Positions 7,901 to 16,976 of a DNA stretch of 64,000 nucleotides are shown here, piece after piece. The DNA is taken from contig NZ_CP130319.1 in the NCBI RefSeq assembly GCF_032271945.1, positions 389,001-453,000 of the forward strand, read 5' to 3'. The position numbers were made by a program, and so were the translations under genes. The stretch comes from Paenibacillus sp. MBLB1832 (GTDB taxonomy: Bacteria > Bacillota > Bacilli > Paenibacillales > NBRC-103111). Below the pieces are notes generated by a model. The model searched no databases and was not told the origin of the DNA. It worked only from the letters and a program-made list of their open reading frames with translations. How positions within the stretch are numbered: position 1 is the first letter of the stretch; every line of letters starts with the position of its first letter.

Positions 7901-9220
7901 TTAAGCGTTCGTCAGGTACTGATTCACAGTTGCTTTGATCAATTCCAAACGGCCGGATTGGTTCACGATTGGTCCGTTGTTCGCAAGCGCGTAAGCTTCT
8001 AGTGATTTGAAGTCGGCTTTGCCAGAAACGATGTCTGCGCCGATGCCCGTTTTGAAGGAAGCGTAACGTGTATCTAGGATGTTATCGAATACTTTGTCTT
8101 CGATCAGTTTCGCTGCAACTTGCAAGCCGCGCGCGAATGCGTCCATCCCAGCGATGTGCGCATACACCACGTCAACTGGCTCGAAGGATGTACGGCGAAC
8201 CTTCGCGTCGAAGTTCACACCGCCACGGCCGATGCCGCCTTCGTTCAATAGGATTTCGTACATTGCCATTGTTGTGGAGTACAGGTCAGTTGGGAACTCA
8301 TCTGTATCCCAGCCAAGCAGCAAGTCACCTTGGTTCGCATCGATAGAGCCAAGCACACCGTTGATGCGTGCTACGCGAAGCTCGTGCTCGAAAGTGTGAC
8401 CCGCAAGTGTCGCATGGTTCGCTTCCAGGTTCAATTTGAAGTAAGGAAGCAGGTCGTATTTTTGCAAGAATGAAAGGGTAGTTGCTGCATCGAAATCGTA
8501 TTGGTGCTTGGAAGGCTCTTTCGGTTTAGGCTCGATCAGGAATTGACCTGTGTAGCCGATTTCTTTGGCATAAGCAACCGCCATGTGCAGGAAGCGAGCC
8601 AAGTTGTCGAGCTCAAGACCTAGGTCTGTATTCAACAAAGTTTCATACCCTTCGCGTCCGCCCCAGAACACGTAGTTTTCAGCGCCGAGCTCTTTCGCAT
8701 GATCCAATGCTTTCTTCACTTGTGCGGCTGCATAAGCGAACACTTCGGCATTGTTGGACGTTGCTGCCCCGTGCACAAAACGCGGGTTCGTGAACATATT
8801 GGCTGTGTTCCAAAGCAATTTTTTGCCTGTAGAAGCCATTTTGTCTTTGATCAGACCGACGATTTCGTCGAGAATTGCGTTCGTTTCTTGCAGCGTTGCG
8901 CCTTCATACGCGATGTCGCGATCGTGGAAAGCAAAGTAGTCCACATCAAGAATGTTTAGAAGCTCGAAGCAAGCGTCAACGCGAGCTTTGGCGAGTTCCA
9001 TACCGTCGTATTTGTCCCATGCACGGATGTTCGTACCTGCACCGAATGGATCGGAGCCATTAGCGGAGAAGGAGTGCCAGTAAGCGACTGCGAAGCGCAT
9101 ATGTTCGCGCATTGTTTTGCCTAGAATAACTTGATCAGGGTTATAAAATTTAAAAGAAAGCGGATTCGTAGATGTCGGGCCTTCGTACTTAATCGGTTGG
9201 ATGTTATCAAAGTAGCTCAT
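7901..9220 (-). CDS. xylA: Xylose isomerase
   Basis: The protein has 439 residues, the length of class II xylose isomerases. Motifs include [13 protein letters not shown], the catalytic-His region [22 protein letters not shown], the metal-binding [14 protein letters not shown], and [16 protein letters not shown]. The enzyme converts D-xylose to D-xylulose in the cytoplasm. A GGAGG site lies 7 nt before the ATG. A promoter and xylO-like operator lie just upstream, and the repressor xylR is transcribed divergently. No xylulokinase gene follows; the next gene is convergent, so xylB must be elsewhere. Confidence 0.97.
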   Translation of the reverse strand: MSYFDNIQPIKYEGPTSTNPLSFKFYNPDQVILGKTMREHMRFAVAYWHSFSANGSDPFGAGTNIRAWDKYDGMELAKARVDACFELLNILDVDYFAFHDRDIAYEGATLQETNAILDEIVGLIKDKMASTGKKLLWNTANMFTNPRFVHGAATSNNAEVFAYAAAQVKKALDHAKELGAENYVFWGGREGYETLLNTDLGLELDNLARFLHMAVAYAKEIGYTGQFLIEPKPKEPSKHQYDFDAATTLSFLQKYDLLPYFKLNLEANHATLAGHTFEHELRVARINGVLGSIDANQGDLLLGWDTDEFPTDLYSTTMAMYEILLNEGGIGRGGVNFDAKVRRTSFEPVDVVYAHIAGMDAFARGLQVAAKLIEDKVFDNILDTRYASFKTGIGADIVSGKADFKSLEAYALANNGPIVNQSGRLELIKATVNQYLTNA

Positions 9221-9263
9221 TGTTCAGCCTCCAGATAAATGATTAATAATTGCTTATGGAGAC

Positions 9264-9292
9264 ATCATAGCATGGTTTCGAAAGTTTGTAAA
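9264..9292 (-). promoter_or_regulatory. xylA promoter
   Basis: On the minus strand TTTACA (9292-9287), a 17-nt spacer and TATGAT (9269-9264) form a good sigma-A promoter. The -35 box lies inside the xylO-like operator. Confidence 0.8.
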
Positions 9293-9308
9293 TTCATTAA
9301 ACAAACTT
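9282..9308. promoter_or_regulatory. xylO-like operator
   Basis: The half-sites AAGTTTGT (9282-9289) and ACAAACTT (9301-9308) form an inverted repeat. It resembles the Bacillus xylO element (AGTTTGT...ACAAACT), the XylR target. It covers the -35 of xylA. Confidence 0.8.
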
Positions 9309-9392
9309 AGTTGGTGCGTGAAAAAGTCTTCTATGATAGAATCATTTTCATAGCGAAAACTCGCAGCATTTGGAACGGTATGGAGGACTATT

Positions 9393-10568
9393 ATGAAACA
9401 AACAGGCGATTTGAATCTCGTGAAAAAAATAAATAAATCAATCGTGCTCCATCATATTCGCACGGATTCACCGATCTCCCGCGCACGGATTGCTGAAATA
9501 ACGGGGCTGACGAAGGCGACGGTGTCGAGTCTCGTGAATGAATTGATCGAAAGCTCGCTGGTAGACGAGATCGGGGCAGGAGAATCGAGCGGCGGGCGGA
9601 AGCCGATGATGTTGATTTTTAACGGCACGGCAGGTTATGCCATTGGTGTTGATCTTGGTGTGCACGACATGCTGGCTGTACTGACAGATTTGACAGGCCA
9701 AGTGGTTAGTGAGCGCCGCATCGTCCATCACAATGAGTCGGTGGAACAGGTTACGTATGTGTTGAAAACGACGATCCGTGAGCTGATCGAAACAGCGCCA
9801 GATAGCGCTTATGGCGTCATCGGCATCGGTCTTGGCGTGCCCGGGGTCTGCGATGAGGAGGGGAACATGTTGTTTGCCCCGAACCTCGGATGGGAAAATG
9901 TGCCGCTGCAAGCGCAGCTGGAAGCTGAATTCGGCCTCCCCGTTGTGATCGACAATGAAGCGAATGCGGGCGCAGTTGGTGAGAAGCAGTTCGGGGCAGG
10001 CAAAGATACCGCAAACCTCGTGTACGTCTCGATCGGTATGGGGATCGGCGCAGGCATCATCATTAAGAACGAACTGTATCGCGGGGCGACGGGGTTCTCG
10101 GGTGAGATCGGGCATATGTCCATTCAGCATGATGGGCCCAAATGCCGCTGCGGCAGCCTAGGATGCTGGGAGCTGTATGCCTCTGAGCACGCGTTATTAG
10201 AGCAGGCGAGCGTGGAGCTGGGGCGAGAAGTCGACCTAGAAACGCTGCTGCGCAAGGCAGAGAGCGGGGATGCGGCGGTCATCGGGCTTTTTGAAAGGCT
10301 GGGTTATTACCTCGGAGTGGGCGTCATTAACCTTATCAATGGGTACAACCCAGCGTTTATTATTCTGGGTGGACGGCTCGCTGGCGGGGAGAAGTGGCTG
10401 ATGAAGCCGCTGCTGGAGCTGCTGGAGAAGCGTTCACTCCCGCATCCGCGCAAGGAACTGCGCGTGGAATTCTCGGTACTCGGCGACCGTTCGACAGTGC
10501 TGGGGGCGGCGTCTTTCGCGGTGGCGAAGTTTTTTGCCTCAACAACGGTGTCGGTGGATCGGAGCTAG
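9393..10568 (+). CDS. xylR: Xylose-responsive repressor, ROK family
   Basis: The protein has 391 residues. The N-terminal winged HTH (SPISRARIAEITGLTKATVSS) is followed by a ROK sugar-binding domain with the nucleotide/sugar signature GYAIGVDLGVHD and the zinc motif CRCGSLGCWE. It is transcribed divergently from xylA and flanks a XylR-type operator, so it is very likely the xylose-inducible repressor of xylA. The GGAGGACTATT spacing supports the ATG at 9393. Other ROK repressors (NagC, Mlc) share the fold; context decides for XylR. Confidence 0.92.
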   Translation: MKQTGDLNLVKKINKSIVLHHIRTDSPISRARIAEITGLTKATVSSLVNELIESSLVDEIGAGESSGGRKPMMLIFNGTAGYAIGVDLGVHDMLAVLTDLTGQVVSERRIVHHNESVEQVTYVLKTTIRELIETAPDSAYGVIGIGLGVPGVCDEEGNMLFAPNLGWENVPLQAQLEAEFGLPVVIDNEANAGAVGEKQFGAGKDTANLVYVSIGMGIGAGIIIKNELYRGATGFSGEIGHMSIQHDGPKCRCGSLGCWELYASEHALLEQASVELGREVDLETLLRKAESGDAAVIGLFERLGYYLGVGVINLINGYNPAFIILGGRLAGGEKWLMKPLLELLEKRSLPHPRKELRVEFSVLGDRSTVLGAASFAVAKFFASTTVSVDRS

Positions 10569-10615
10569 GGTTGGGGCAGAGGTAGAGGACATTGGGCAAG
10601 TTAACGTAAAAGTCA

Positions 10616-10645
10616 TTGACCGATGCTTCGTACCTTTTGTAAAAT
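10616..10645 (+). promoter_or_regulatory. Promoter of small membrane protein gene
   Basis: TTGACC (10616-10621), an 18-nt spacer and TAAAAT (10640-10645) lie about 65 nt before the next gene. Confidence 0.6.
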
Positions 10646-10709
10646 GGGAAAGGTCTTAGTCTTGCGTTTCACTTAGGCATCCCATATAAGAAAAGGACGG
10701 GAACCAACG

Positions 10710-11204
10710 ATGTTTCTTCGTTCGCTTTTGATTTGCTGTTACCTAATGGGAGCTTATTGGGCGTCCTATCACTTTCCATCGATGAAGATGGTATTCTACC
10801 CAACGTTGGGTGCTTTCAGTTTCCTATTCATACATCGTGTGGATAATATCAAAGAAGTTCGTCGCATCATCGCGGGTGCCCTTATTGCGGTGACAATGGG
10901 CAGCTTTCTGTACTCGATAAGCACGGGCGCGATCTCCTTTTTCCTGACAGCGCTCGTAACGATAACCTTGATTCAATTTTTCAAATGGAACGCAGCGCCG
11001 ATTCTGGCCGTCTCGTTCATCCCGTACTTCGCGCATCCCGTCTCCTTCTGGGCGCTGCCGATGGCCGTCTTCGTCTCACTATTGGGGCTGTTAGTTTCCA
11101 TCTGGCTTATTGGCAAAGTGGAGAAGCTGACCTTGTACGTAAGATGGTCTGCAAAAGCTGCGCAGCAGCTAGACGCCTTGCGGCTACTCCGTGGGAGCCG
11201 ATGA
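10710..11204 (+). CDS. Small multi-pass membrane protein, HPP-like
   Basis: The protein has 164 residues with about five hydrophobic helices: LLICCYLMGAYWAS, FYPTLGAFSFLFI, IIAGALIAVTMGSF, FFLTALVTITLI and AVFVSLLGLLVSIWLI. A basic C-terminal tail follows. The order FPS...YPTLGAFSFLFIHR loosely recalls HPP-family membrane proteins, but I do not see a full HPP signature. An AAAGGA site is present, and the gene is followed by a strong terminator, so it is a single-gene transcript. Function unknown. Confidence 0.6.
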   Translation: MFLRSLLICCYLMGAYWASYHFPSMKMVFYPTLGAFSFLFIHRVDNIKEVRRIIAGALIAVTMGSFLYSISTGAISFFLTALVTITLIQFFKWNAAPILAVSFIPYFAHPVSFWALPMAVFVSLLGLLVSIWLIGKVEKLTLYVRWSAKAAQQLDALRLLRGSR

Positions 11205-11222
11205 AGAAGGAATTATAGAAGA

Positions 11223-11250
11223 GCGACAGCAGAGATGCTGTCGTTTTTTT
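11223..11250 (+). terminator. Rho-independent terminator
   Basis: CGACAGCA, GAGA, TGCTGTCG followed by seven T residues. Confidence 0.92.
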
Positions 11251-11338
11251 GGCTTGTTTGGGGTGCGAGGCGCAACCTATAGCTAGGTCAGGGGATACAC
11301 GCTATACTGGAGAATATATCCAACAGAGGAGGCGGCCT

Positions 11339-13303
11339 ATGCCCGATTGGTCGTATCATACGTTATTTAAGCCGCTGCTGTTCAAGCTTGGCGGGCGCCA
11401 AGCGAGGGATCTTACGCTGCGGGCCATTGGCGGGTTGAGCCGCATACCTGGCGGCACCTTCGTTATTCGCACGATGGGCCACATGGAAATGTCGCCACTT
11501 CTGCAGGATGATCTGGCAGGCGTGCCAATCGCCTGCCCCGTGGGCCTCAGCGGCGGGCTGGACCCGCACGGCACCGCACACCGAGCCCTCGCCCAGTTCG
11601 GGCTCGGCTTCATCGAGCTCGGACCCGTCACGGTCCGAGCTGTTCATAGCGCCGCGCCCATCGAGCGCGCGGCGGAAGAAGAAGCCATCGTGTACCCCGA
11701 TGGCTATGTCAACGACGGCGCAGACGTGGTTCTAGCGCGCCTGCGCAAGGGCACGGGGCATCGACTGCCGCACTTCGTGCGGCTGCGGCCGATGCCGGGG
11801 AGCTCGCCACGCGAAGCGCTTGAAGAGCAGCAGGAGCTGCTCTTCAAGCTGGCGCCGTACGCGGCGGGGTTCGTGCTCGATGGCCTCGCCGAAGGCTGGC
11901 CATCGGAGACGGCTTTGGCGTACCTCGCCGAGGTACGCCAGCTTGCTCACACGGCTGCCCCAGGCAAGCCGGTGCTGCTTTATGTGCCGCAGGGGGTCCC
12001 CCTACGGGCTTGGCTGGACACCGCGCGCAGCTTCAGCGGTGTCGTCCTCGGCGACGCGCAGCGGGAGCCGGGCTCTCGCCGCGAGCGTGTCGGCGGCGGC
12101 GCTGCTGTGCTCAGCGCGCAGCTGAGCACGGTCCGGGGGCTGCGCGAGGCGCTGGGCGAGCGCAGTGCGATTGTGGCGGCTGGCGGCGTGCACCAGCCGC
12201 AGGACGCGACCGATCTGCTGGCGGCTGGCGCGAACAGCGTTATGCTGCATAGCGGGCTGGTCTATGCAGGGCCAGGCCTGCCGAAGCGCATTAACGAGGC
12301 GATTCTGTATGATCGCATCGCGTCCTCATCTTTTGACGACACCGCAGATAACCATGATGAGGACAGCACACCTTCTTTTTGGGCCAATTGGGGGTGGATG
12401 GGTCTGCTCGGTCTGGGGATGATCATCGGCGGTATTCTTGCGTGGTTCATTGCCGCGACCAGTGTGCTGCTTCCTTATGACGAAGTCTTTTTGGGGAAAT
12501 CACGCAGTGAGGTTATGCGATGGAACGCGCATCTCTTACATTTCATGTCGCATGACCGCATTACGTTGGCAGGGACGATGATCTCCATCGGCATTTTCTA
12601 TTATCAGCTGGCGAATCACGGCTTGCGTTATGGCTTGCATTGGGCTCGCACAGCTGTCATTTCTTCCTGTGTCGTGGGGTTTAGCTCTTTCTTTTTATAT
12701 CTCGGTTATGGCTATTTCGATCCGCTTCATGCTCTTGTGGCTGTCGTGCTGCTTCCGATGTTTCTACTTACCCTGCGGGGGTTAAAAGATCGCCCTTCCC
12801 GCAAACAACCTAATCTGCACAATGATCGTGTGTGGCTTCGGGCGCAATGGGGGCAGTGCTGCTTGGTCGTGTTGGGCTTCGGATTAGGAATTGGAGGACT
12901 TACGATATCCGCGGTGGGGATCACTGACGTATTTGTGTCCACGGATTTGACATACCTAGGTATTAGCAGGGATCAATTGTCTACTTGGAGTGAAAGCCTC
13001 ATCCCGCTGATCGCGCATGATCGTGCGGGCTTTGGCGGTGCGCTATTTTCATTAGCTGTGGCGATAACGGCTTCGGCATTGTGGGGCATCAATCCCGGGG
13101 AGGGCTGGCTGTGGTGGACGTTCCTGTGGGGAGGAATTCCTGGCTTTACAGCGGGACTTTACGTGCATGCCCATATCGGATACACGGATTTCGTGCATTT
13201 GTTGCCTGTTTACATCGCAGTACTCTTATACATCGTTGGGTTAGTTTTAACCTATCCCTATTTATCTCATAGCGCTAATGCAGAAGGGGCTGTTCTCAAG
13301 TAG
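11339..13303 (+). CDS. Dihydroorotate-dehydrogenase-like domain fused to a multi-pass membrane domain
   Basis: The protein has 654 residues. The ATG at 11339 has an AGAGGAGG site; an upstream in-frame start has none. Residues 1-320 follow the class 2 PyrD layout: opening LFKPLLFKLGGRQARDLTLR, PVGLSGGLDPHG, GFIELGPVTV, and the FMN-phosphate region IVAAGGVHQPQDATDLLAAG with VYAGPGLPKRINEAI. The usual class 2 core motif N-x-S-(S/C)-P-N is not visible; HFVRLRPMPG stands in its place, so ordinary dihydroorotate oxidation is doubtful. Residues 350-650 form a membrane domain with about eight helices (LLGLGMIIGGILAWFI, TMISIGIFYYQLA, LFSLAVAITASALWG, VYIAVLLYIVGLVLTY). The linker is acidic (DDTADNHDEDS). 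A membrane redox or scaffold role is conceivable, but function is unknown. Confidence 0.75.
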   Translation: MPDWSYHTLFKPLLFKLGGRQARDLTLRAIGGLSRIPGGTFVIRTMGHMEMSPLLQDDLAGVPIACPVGLSGGLDPHGTAHRALAQFGLGFIELGPVTVRAVHSAAPIERAAEEEAIVYPDGYVNDGADVVLARLRKGTGHRLPHFVRLRPMPGSSPREALEEQQELLFKLAPYAAGFVLDGLAEGWPSETALAYLAEVRQLAHTAAPGKPVLLYVPQGVPLRAWLDTARSFSGVVLGDAQREPGSRRERVGGGAAVLSAQLSTVRGLREALGERSAIVAAGGVHQPQDATDLLAAGANSVMLHSGLVYAGPGLPKRINEAILYDRIASSSFDDTADNHDEDSTPSFWANWGWMGLLGLGMIIGGILAWFIAATSVLLPYDEVFLGKSRSEVMRWNAHLLHFMSHDRITLAGTMISIGIFYYQLANHGLRYGLHWARTAVISSCVVGFSSFFLYLGYGYFDPLHALVAVVLLPMFLLTLRGLKDRPSRKQPNLHNDRVWLRAQWGQCCLVVLGFGLGIGGLTISAVGITDVFVSTDLTYLGISRDQLSTWSESLIPLIAHDRAGFGGALFSLAVAITASALWGINPGEGWLWWTFLWGGIPGFTAGLYVHAHIGYTDFVHLLPVYIAVLLYIVGLVLTYPYLSHSANAEGAVLK

Positions 13304-13327
13304 ATAAACTACCTGAGAAAGCCCCTC
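13284..13327. terminator. Terminator hairpin overlapping a stop codon
   Basis: AAGGGGCT, TCTCA, AGTAG and their complements CTACC, TGAGA, AAGCCCCT pair around ATAAA and are followed by CTTT. The left arm includes the stop codon of the DHODH-like gene. The azoreductase gene converges on it. Confidence 0.75.
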
Positions 13328-13332
13328 TTTGG

Positions 13333-13968
13333 TTAGAACGTTCTCGCTAACTCTTCCGCACGCTTGATTGCGTCCGCCTTGATTTGGGCAGCTTTATCCG
13401 GGAACTGGTTATGCCCCTCGACGAAAAGACCTTGCAGATCAGGGATACCGAAGAAGCCCATAATAATTCCGATATAGCGATGCCCCGACTCCATTGGCGC
13501 TGCAGGTCCTTCTGAATAAACACCGCCGCGGGCTTGGATGTGGAGTGCTTTTTTGCCATTGAGCAGGCCAACAGGGCCGGATTCCGTGTACTTGAACGTT
13601 TTGCCAGCGATGCAGAGCGCATCCAGATAAGCTTTCATCACAGGGGGAAACGAGAAGTTCCACATGGGTGTGACGAACACATATTTATCCGCCGCGATGA
13701 ACTGCTCGGTGAATCCGTTAATGGCGTTAACCTTAGCGCTTTCGTCGCTTGTTAAGGTGGAGAATTCCTGCCCGCTGCGCAATTTGCCCCACCCGCTGAA
13801 CACATCGGCATCAATGTGCGGCACTTGGACACGATATAAATCAATGGGAATCACTTCATCCTGGGGATTGGCCTCCCGATAGGCATCGATAAAGGCTTTG
13901 CCAACAGCCATGCTGTAGGAGGTTTGATGATCATGAGGATGTGCGGTGATATGCAGAACAGTTGCCAT
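13333..13968 (-). CDS. azoR: FMN-dependent NADH-azoreductase
   Basis: The protein has 211 residues and a flavodoxin-like fold. The N-terminal phosphate loop is [17 protein letters not shown], the FMN-contact segment is [19 protein letters not shown], and ARGGVYS comes later. This is the AzoR/AcpD quinone and azo reductase family, which takes electrons from NADH through FMN to detoxify quinones in the cytosol. It is convergent with the DHODH-like gene and shares its terminator. The gene is not part of an operon. Confidence 0.9.
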   Translation of the reverse strand: MATVLHITAHPHDHQTSYSMAVGKAFIDAYREANPQDEVIPIDLYRVQVPHIDADVFSGWGKLRSGQEFSTLTSDESAKVNAINGFTEQFIAADKYVFVTPMWNFSFPPVMKAYLDALCIAGKTFKYTESGPVGLLNGKKALHIQARGGVYSEGPAAPMESGHRYIGIIMGFFGIPDLQGLFVEGHNQFPDKAAQIKADAIKRAEELARTF

Positions 13969-14056
13969 GATTTGCTTCGTCCTTCCTGATACTTAGTTTG
14001 TGGAATCCTCTCCTATTTTTCATTAAAAGTTATCAAAATATTACTACCTATTTACA

Positions 14057-14085
14057 TTGAGCGAAGACGTCATTTGCGTTATGAT
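14057..14085 (+). promoter_or_regulatory. Putative promoter of the agmatine operon
   Basis: TTGAGC (14057-14062), a 17-nt spacer and TATGAT (14080-14085) lie about 80 nt before aguA. Confidence 0.5.
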
Positions 14086-14173
14086 GAGAAGCGATGTTTA
14101 TTTAACCTTATGAATCAATATCTATTCCTTAATGCCATAAACTAATTTTATAGATAAAGTGAGATGACGCATA

Positions 14174-15211
14174 ATGACAAAACCCAAAGACCACAATTAC
14201 AGCATGCCCGCCGAATGGGCGGAACATGAGCGCACGTTTATCTCTTGGCCTGTACAAGCCTCCATGGTGTATCCCGAGGATTACTCGGTAGTAACGAAAG
14301 GCTATGCGGATTTGGCGAAAGCCATCGCGGAGTTTGAGCCTGTGACGGTGGTTGTGAATCCTTCCGACGCTGCGCAAGTGAAGGCAATGTTCACAGAGTC
14401 CAATGTGGATTTCCTCGAAATTCCGCACAATGACGCTTGGTTCCGTGACAACGGACCAACGTTCGTTTTGAACGCTGAGCAAGAAATTGCCGCAGTGAAT
14501 TGGAAGTTCAATGCATGGGGCGGCAAATATGCGCCTTGGGATCTGGATGATAGCGTAGCCGCGCAAATTGCTGAGCACCATGGTGTGAAGCGTTATGACG
14601 CTCCGCTCGTGATGGAGGGCGGTTCCATCCACGTGGATGGGGAGGGCACTCTTTTGACGACAGAAGAATGTCTGTTGAACACGAACCGCAATCCTGAGCT
14701 TAGCCGCGAGGAGATTGAGGAGCATGTCCGAAATTTCGTGAACGTGGAGAAAATCATCTGGTTGAACAAAGGCTTGGACGGCGACGAGACGGACGGTCAC
14801 GTGGATAACATTGCATGCTTTGCGGCGCCAGGCAAAATCATTCTGCAAGTCTGCAACGATCCGTCGGATGCCAACTATGCGATTACGCAGGAGAATTTGG
14901 AGATTCTCCGAAATGCGAGGGATGCGAAAGGCCGCTCCTTCGAAATTATCCAAATCGAGCAGCCACCGCTTACATTCTTTGAAGAGCAGCGTCTGACGCT
15001 GAGCTATTTGAATTTTTATTTTGTGAATGGCGGCATCATTCTGCCAGTGTTCGGCGGTACAGCCGAGGAGACGGATCGCAAGGCGATTGAGGTGCTTCAG
15101 GCGACGTTCCCAGAACGTAGAATTCGTACGATTGACGGCATGTCCATTATTAAAGAAGGCGGCAATGTTCACTGCACCACGCAGCAAATGCCAGCGGGCA
15201 AGAAAGGATGA
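14174..15211 (+). CDS. aguA: Agmatine deiminase
   Basis: The protein has 345 residues of the peptidyl-arginine-deiminase-like family. Diagnostic blocks are MPAEWAEHERTFISWP, NDAWFRDNGPTFV, VMEGGSIHVDGEGTLLTTEE, GLDGDETDGHVDN and the catalytic Cys334 in GGNVHCTTQQ. It hydrolyses agmatine to N-carbamoylputrescine and ammonia. It lies 7 nt before aguB, so the two enzymes are made together and complete the agmatine route to putrescine. Confidence 0.96.
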   Translation: MTKPKDHNYSMPAEWAEHERTFISWPVQASMVYPEDYSVVTKGYADLAKAIAEFEPVTVVVNPSDAAQVKAMFTESNVDFLEIPHNDAWFRDNGPTFVLNAEQEIAAVNWKFNAWGGKYAPWDLDDSVAAQIAEHHGVKRYDAPLVMEGGSIHVDGEGTLLTTEECLLNTNRNPELSREEIEEHVRNFVNVEKIIWLNKGLDGDETDGHVDNIACFAAPGKIILQVCNDPSDANYAITQENLEILRNARDAKGRSFEIIQIEQPPLTFFEEQRLTLSYLNFYFVNGGIILPVFGGTAEETDRKAIEVLQATFPERRIRTIDGMSIIKEGGNVHCTTQQMPAGKKG

Positions 15212-15218
15212 TATTTCA

Positions 15219-16094
15219 ATGAGACAAGTAACTGTAGCAGCAACGCAAATGAGCTGTTCCGACAATATAGAGGATAACATCCGCAAAGCGGAAAAATTGG
15301 TTCGTGAAGCCGCGGCCAAAGGAGCGCAAATTATTTTGATTCAAGAGCTGTTCGAAACGCCGTATTTCTGCCAAAAAGAGAAAAACGACTACTACCGCTT
15401 CGCAACGGAGCTAGAGGAGAATAAAGCGATCAATCATTTCCGTGAGATTGCCAAAGAGCTGCAAGTCGTTCTGCCGATCTCTTTTTATGAGAAAAAGAAC
15501 TACGCACGCTACAACTCGCTTGCTGTGATTGATGCGGACGGCACCGTGATGGGCACCTACCGCAAAAGCCACATCCCCGACGGTCCAGGGTATGAGGAGA
15601 AGTTTTATTTTAACCCTGGCGACACGGGTTTCAAGGTGTGGAAAACACGCTACGCAAAGATCGGCGTAGGCGTTTGCTGGGATCAATGGTACCCTGAAGC
15701 TGCGCGCGTGATGGCACTTATGGGGGCGGAGCTGCTGTTCTACCCAACGGCGATCGGCTCCGAGCCGCAAGACGGTTCGATTGATTCGAAAGATCACTGG
15801 CAAATGTGCATGCGCGGTCACGCGGCGTGCAACTTGATGCCGGTTATCGCATCGAATCGCATTGGCAAGGAAGAGGATGAGGATTCCAGCATCAACTTCT
15901 ACGGTTCTTCGTTCATTGCAGGCCCGCAGGGCAATCTGGTTGAGGAAGCGGGCCGTGACGAAGAAACGGTGCTTGTGGCTTCTTTTGACCTAGATCAACT
16001 AGAAATTCAGCGTATCGAATGGGGTATTTTCCGAGATCGTCGTCCAGATCTCTACAAGAAAATCGCGACCTACGATGGTGAGCAGGTGTTTTAA
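15219..16094 (+). CDS. aguB: N-carbamoylputrescine amidase
   Basis: The protein has 291 residues of the nitrilase superfamily with the catalytic triad Glu43 (IQELFETPYF), Lys116 (YRKSHIPDGPGY) and Cys153 (GVGVCWDQWYPE). It releases putrescine, CO2 and ammonia from N-carbamoylputrescine. The start is the ATG at 15219, preceded by GAAAGGATGATATTTCA; the frame is open well upstream inside aguA, but that part overlaps the aguA gene and is not homologous to nitrilases. It directly abuts a LysE-type transporter gene. Confidence 0.95.
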   Translation: MRQVTVAATQMSCSDNIEDNIRKAEKLVREAAAKGAQIILIQELFETPYFCQKEKNDYYRFATELEENKAINHFREIAKELQVVLPISFYEKKNYARYNSLAVIDADGTVMGTYRKSHIPDGPGYEEKFYFNPGDTGFKVWKTRYAKIGVGVCWDQWYPEAARVMALMGAELLFYPTAIGSEPQDGSIDSKDHWQMCMRGHAACNLMPVIASNRIGKEEDEDSSINFYGSSFIAGPQGNLVEEAGRDEETVLVASFDLDQLEIQRIEWGIFRDRRPDLYKKIATYDGEQVF

Positions 16095-16724
16095 TTGCTG
16101 ATTCCATTGTTAAAAGGGATCCTGCTGGGCTTTTCCATCGCAGCGCCCGTGGGTCCGATCGGCATTCTGTGTATGCGTAGAACGTTGACATTGGGCCGTT
16201 TGCACGGCTTCCTGTCAGGGCTGGGCGCTGCCACGGCAGACGCGATTTATGGGTTCATCGCAGGGTTCGGCTTGACGCTGATTACGAGCTTTCTGCTGGA
16301 TCAAAAGGTGATCCTCCAACTCGTTGGCGGCCTATTCTTGGTGTATCTCGGCGTGCAAACGTTCCGCTCTAAGCCCGCTGTCGAAGCGGCTAAAGCAACG
16401 GGGGACACGCTGTTCAAATCGTATGCGTCCACACTGCTGCTCACGATTACGAACCCGATGACAATCATGTCGTTCGTCGGCGCTTTCGCAGGTCTTGGGC
16501 TGGGCGGCAGCACGGAGGCTGGCTATGCGTCAGCTATCTCGCTTGTCGTTGGCGTGTTCACGGGCTCAGCCATGTGGTGGCTGCTTTTGAGCGTTCTTGT
16601 CGGACTGCTGCGGGAACGGATCAAGGGCGCAGCGTTTCTTTGGATCAACCGCGTCTCGGGCGCGATGTTGACGGTGTTTGGTTTGGTGGCTGTGCTGGGC
16701 GAGTTAGTCGAATTTTTGGACTAA
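16095..16724 (+). CDS. LysE/RhtB-type exporter, TTG start
   Basis: The protein has 209 residues with six predicted membrane helices and the LysE family opening GFSIAAPVGPIGILCMRR. The GLGAATADAIYGF segment and a PMTIMSF motif follow, as in amino-acid exporters. The start is a TTG at 16095 immediately after the aguB stop, so translation depends on the ribosome finishing aguB (GGTGAGCAGG lies just upstream). Location behind aguA-aguB suggests it exports putrescine, agmatine or a related cation; that substrate is inferred only from context. Confidence 0.82.
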   Translation: MLIPLLKGILLGFSIAAPVGPIGILCMRRTLTLGRLHGFLSGLGAATADAIYGFIAGFGLTLITSFLLDQKVILQLVGGLFLVYLGVQTFRSKPAVEAAKATGDTLFKSYASTLLLTITNPMTIMSFVGAFAGLGLGGSTEAGYASAISLVVGVFTGSAMWWLLLSVLVGLLRERIKGAAFLWINRVSGAMLTVFGLVAVLGELVEFLD

Positions 16725-16779
16725 CTTTGGCTGGGTAGGCTCGTTTGCCTGCGAATTAGTCGATAATTTCGACTAACTC
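16704..16779. repeat. Tandem AGTTAGTCGA hairpins
   Basis: AGTTAGTCGA...ACTAACT at 16704-16728 (overlapping the exporter gene end) and TTAGTCGA...TCGACTAA at 16756-16776 are two copies of one short palindrome. A related copy (TAATCGA...TCGATTA) is at 3812-3828. Confidence 0.5.
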
Positions 16780-16829
16780 CTCCCGACTAAGCGCATCAGC
16801 AAGTAAGCTGCTTCATTCTTTCAATCACA

Positions 16830-16857
16830 AGACTCCCTTTTTGGGGGTCTTTTTGTC
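16830..16857 (+). terminator. Terminator of the aguA-aguB-exporter operon
   Basis: AGACTCCC, TTTTT, GGGGGTCT followed by TTTTGTCTTT. Confidence 0.85.
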
Positions 16858-16976
16858 TTTATCCGTTATCTTCATTAATCACCTATAGCGTAGAATGAGC
16901 CAATCCTCCTAGTTTGTGTTATGTTGGAACTACTGCATGTTTGTAAAGCAAGAAGTTCAAAGGAGGCCCCTCACCC

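Noticed and set aside
14129-15319. Long open frame opposite aguA
   Set aside because: It mirrors the codon bias of aguA, has no ribosome site, and gives no recognisable protein.
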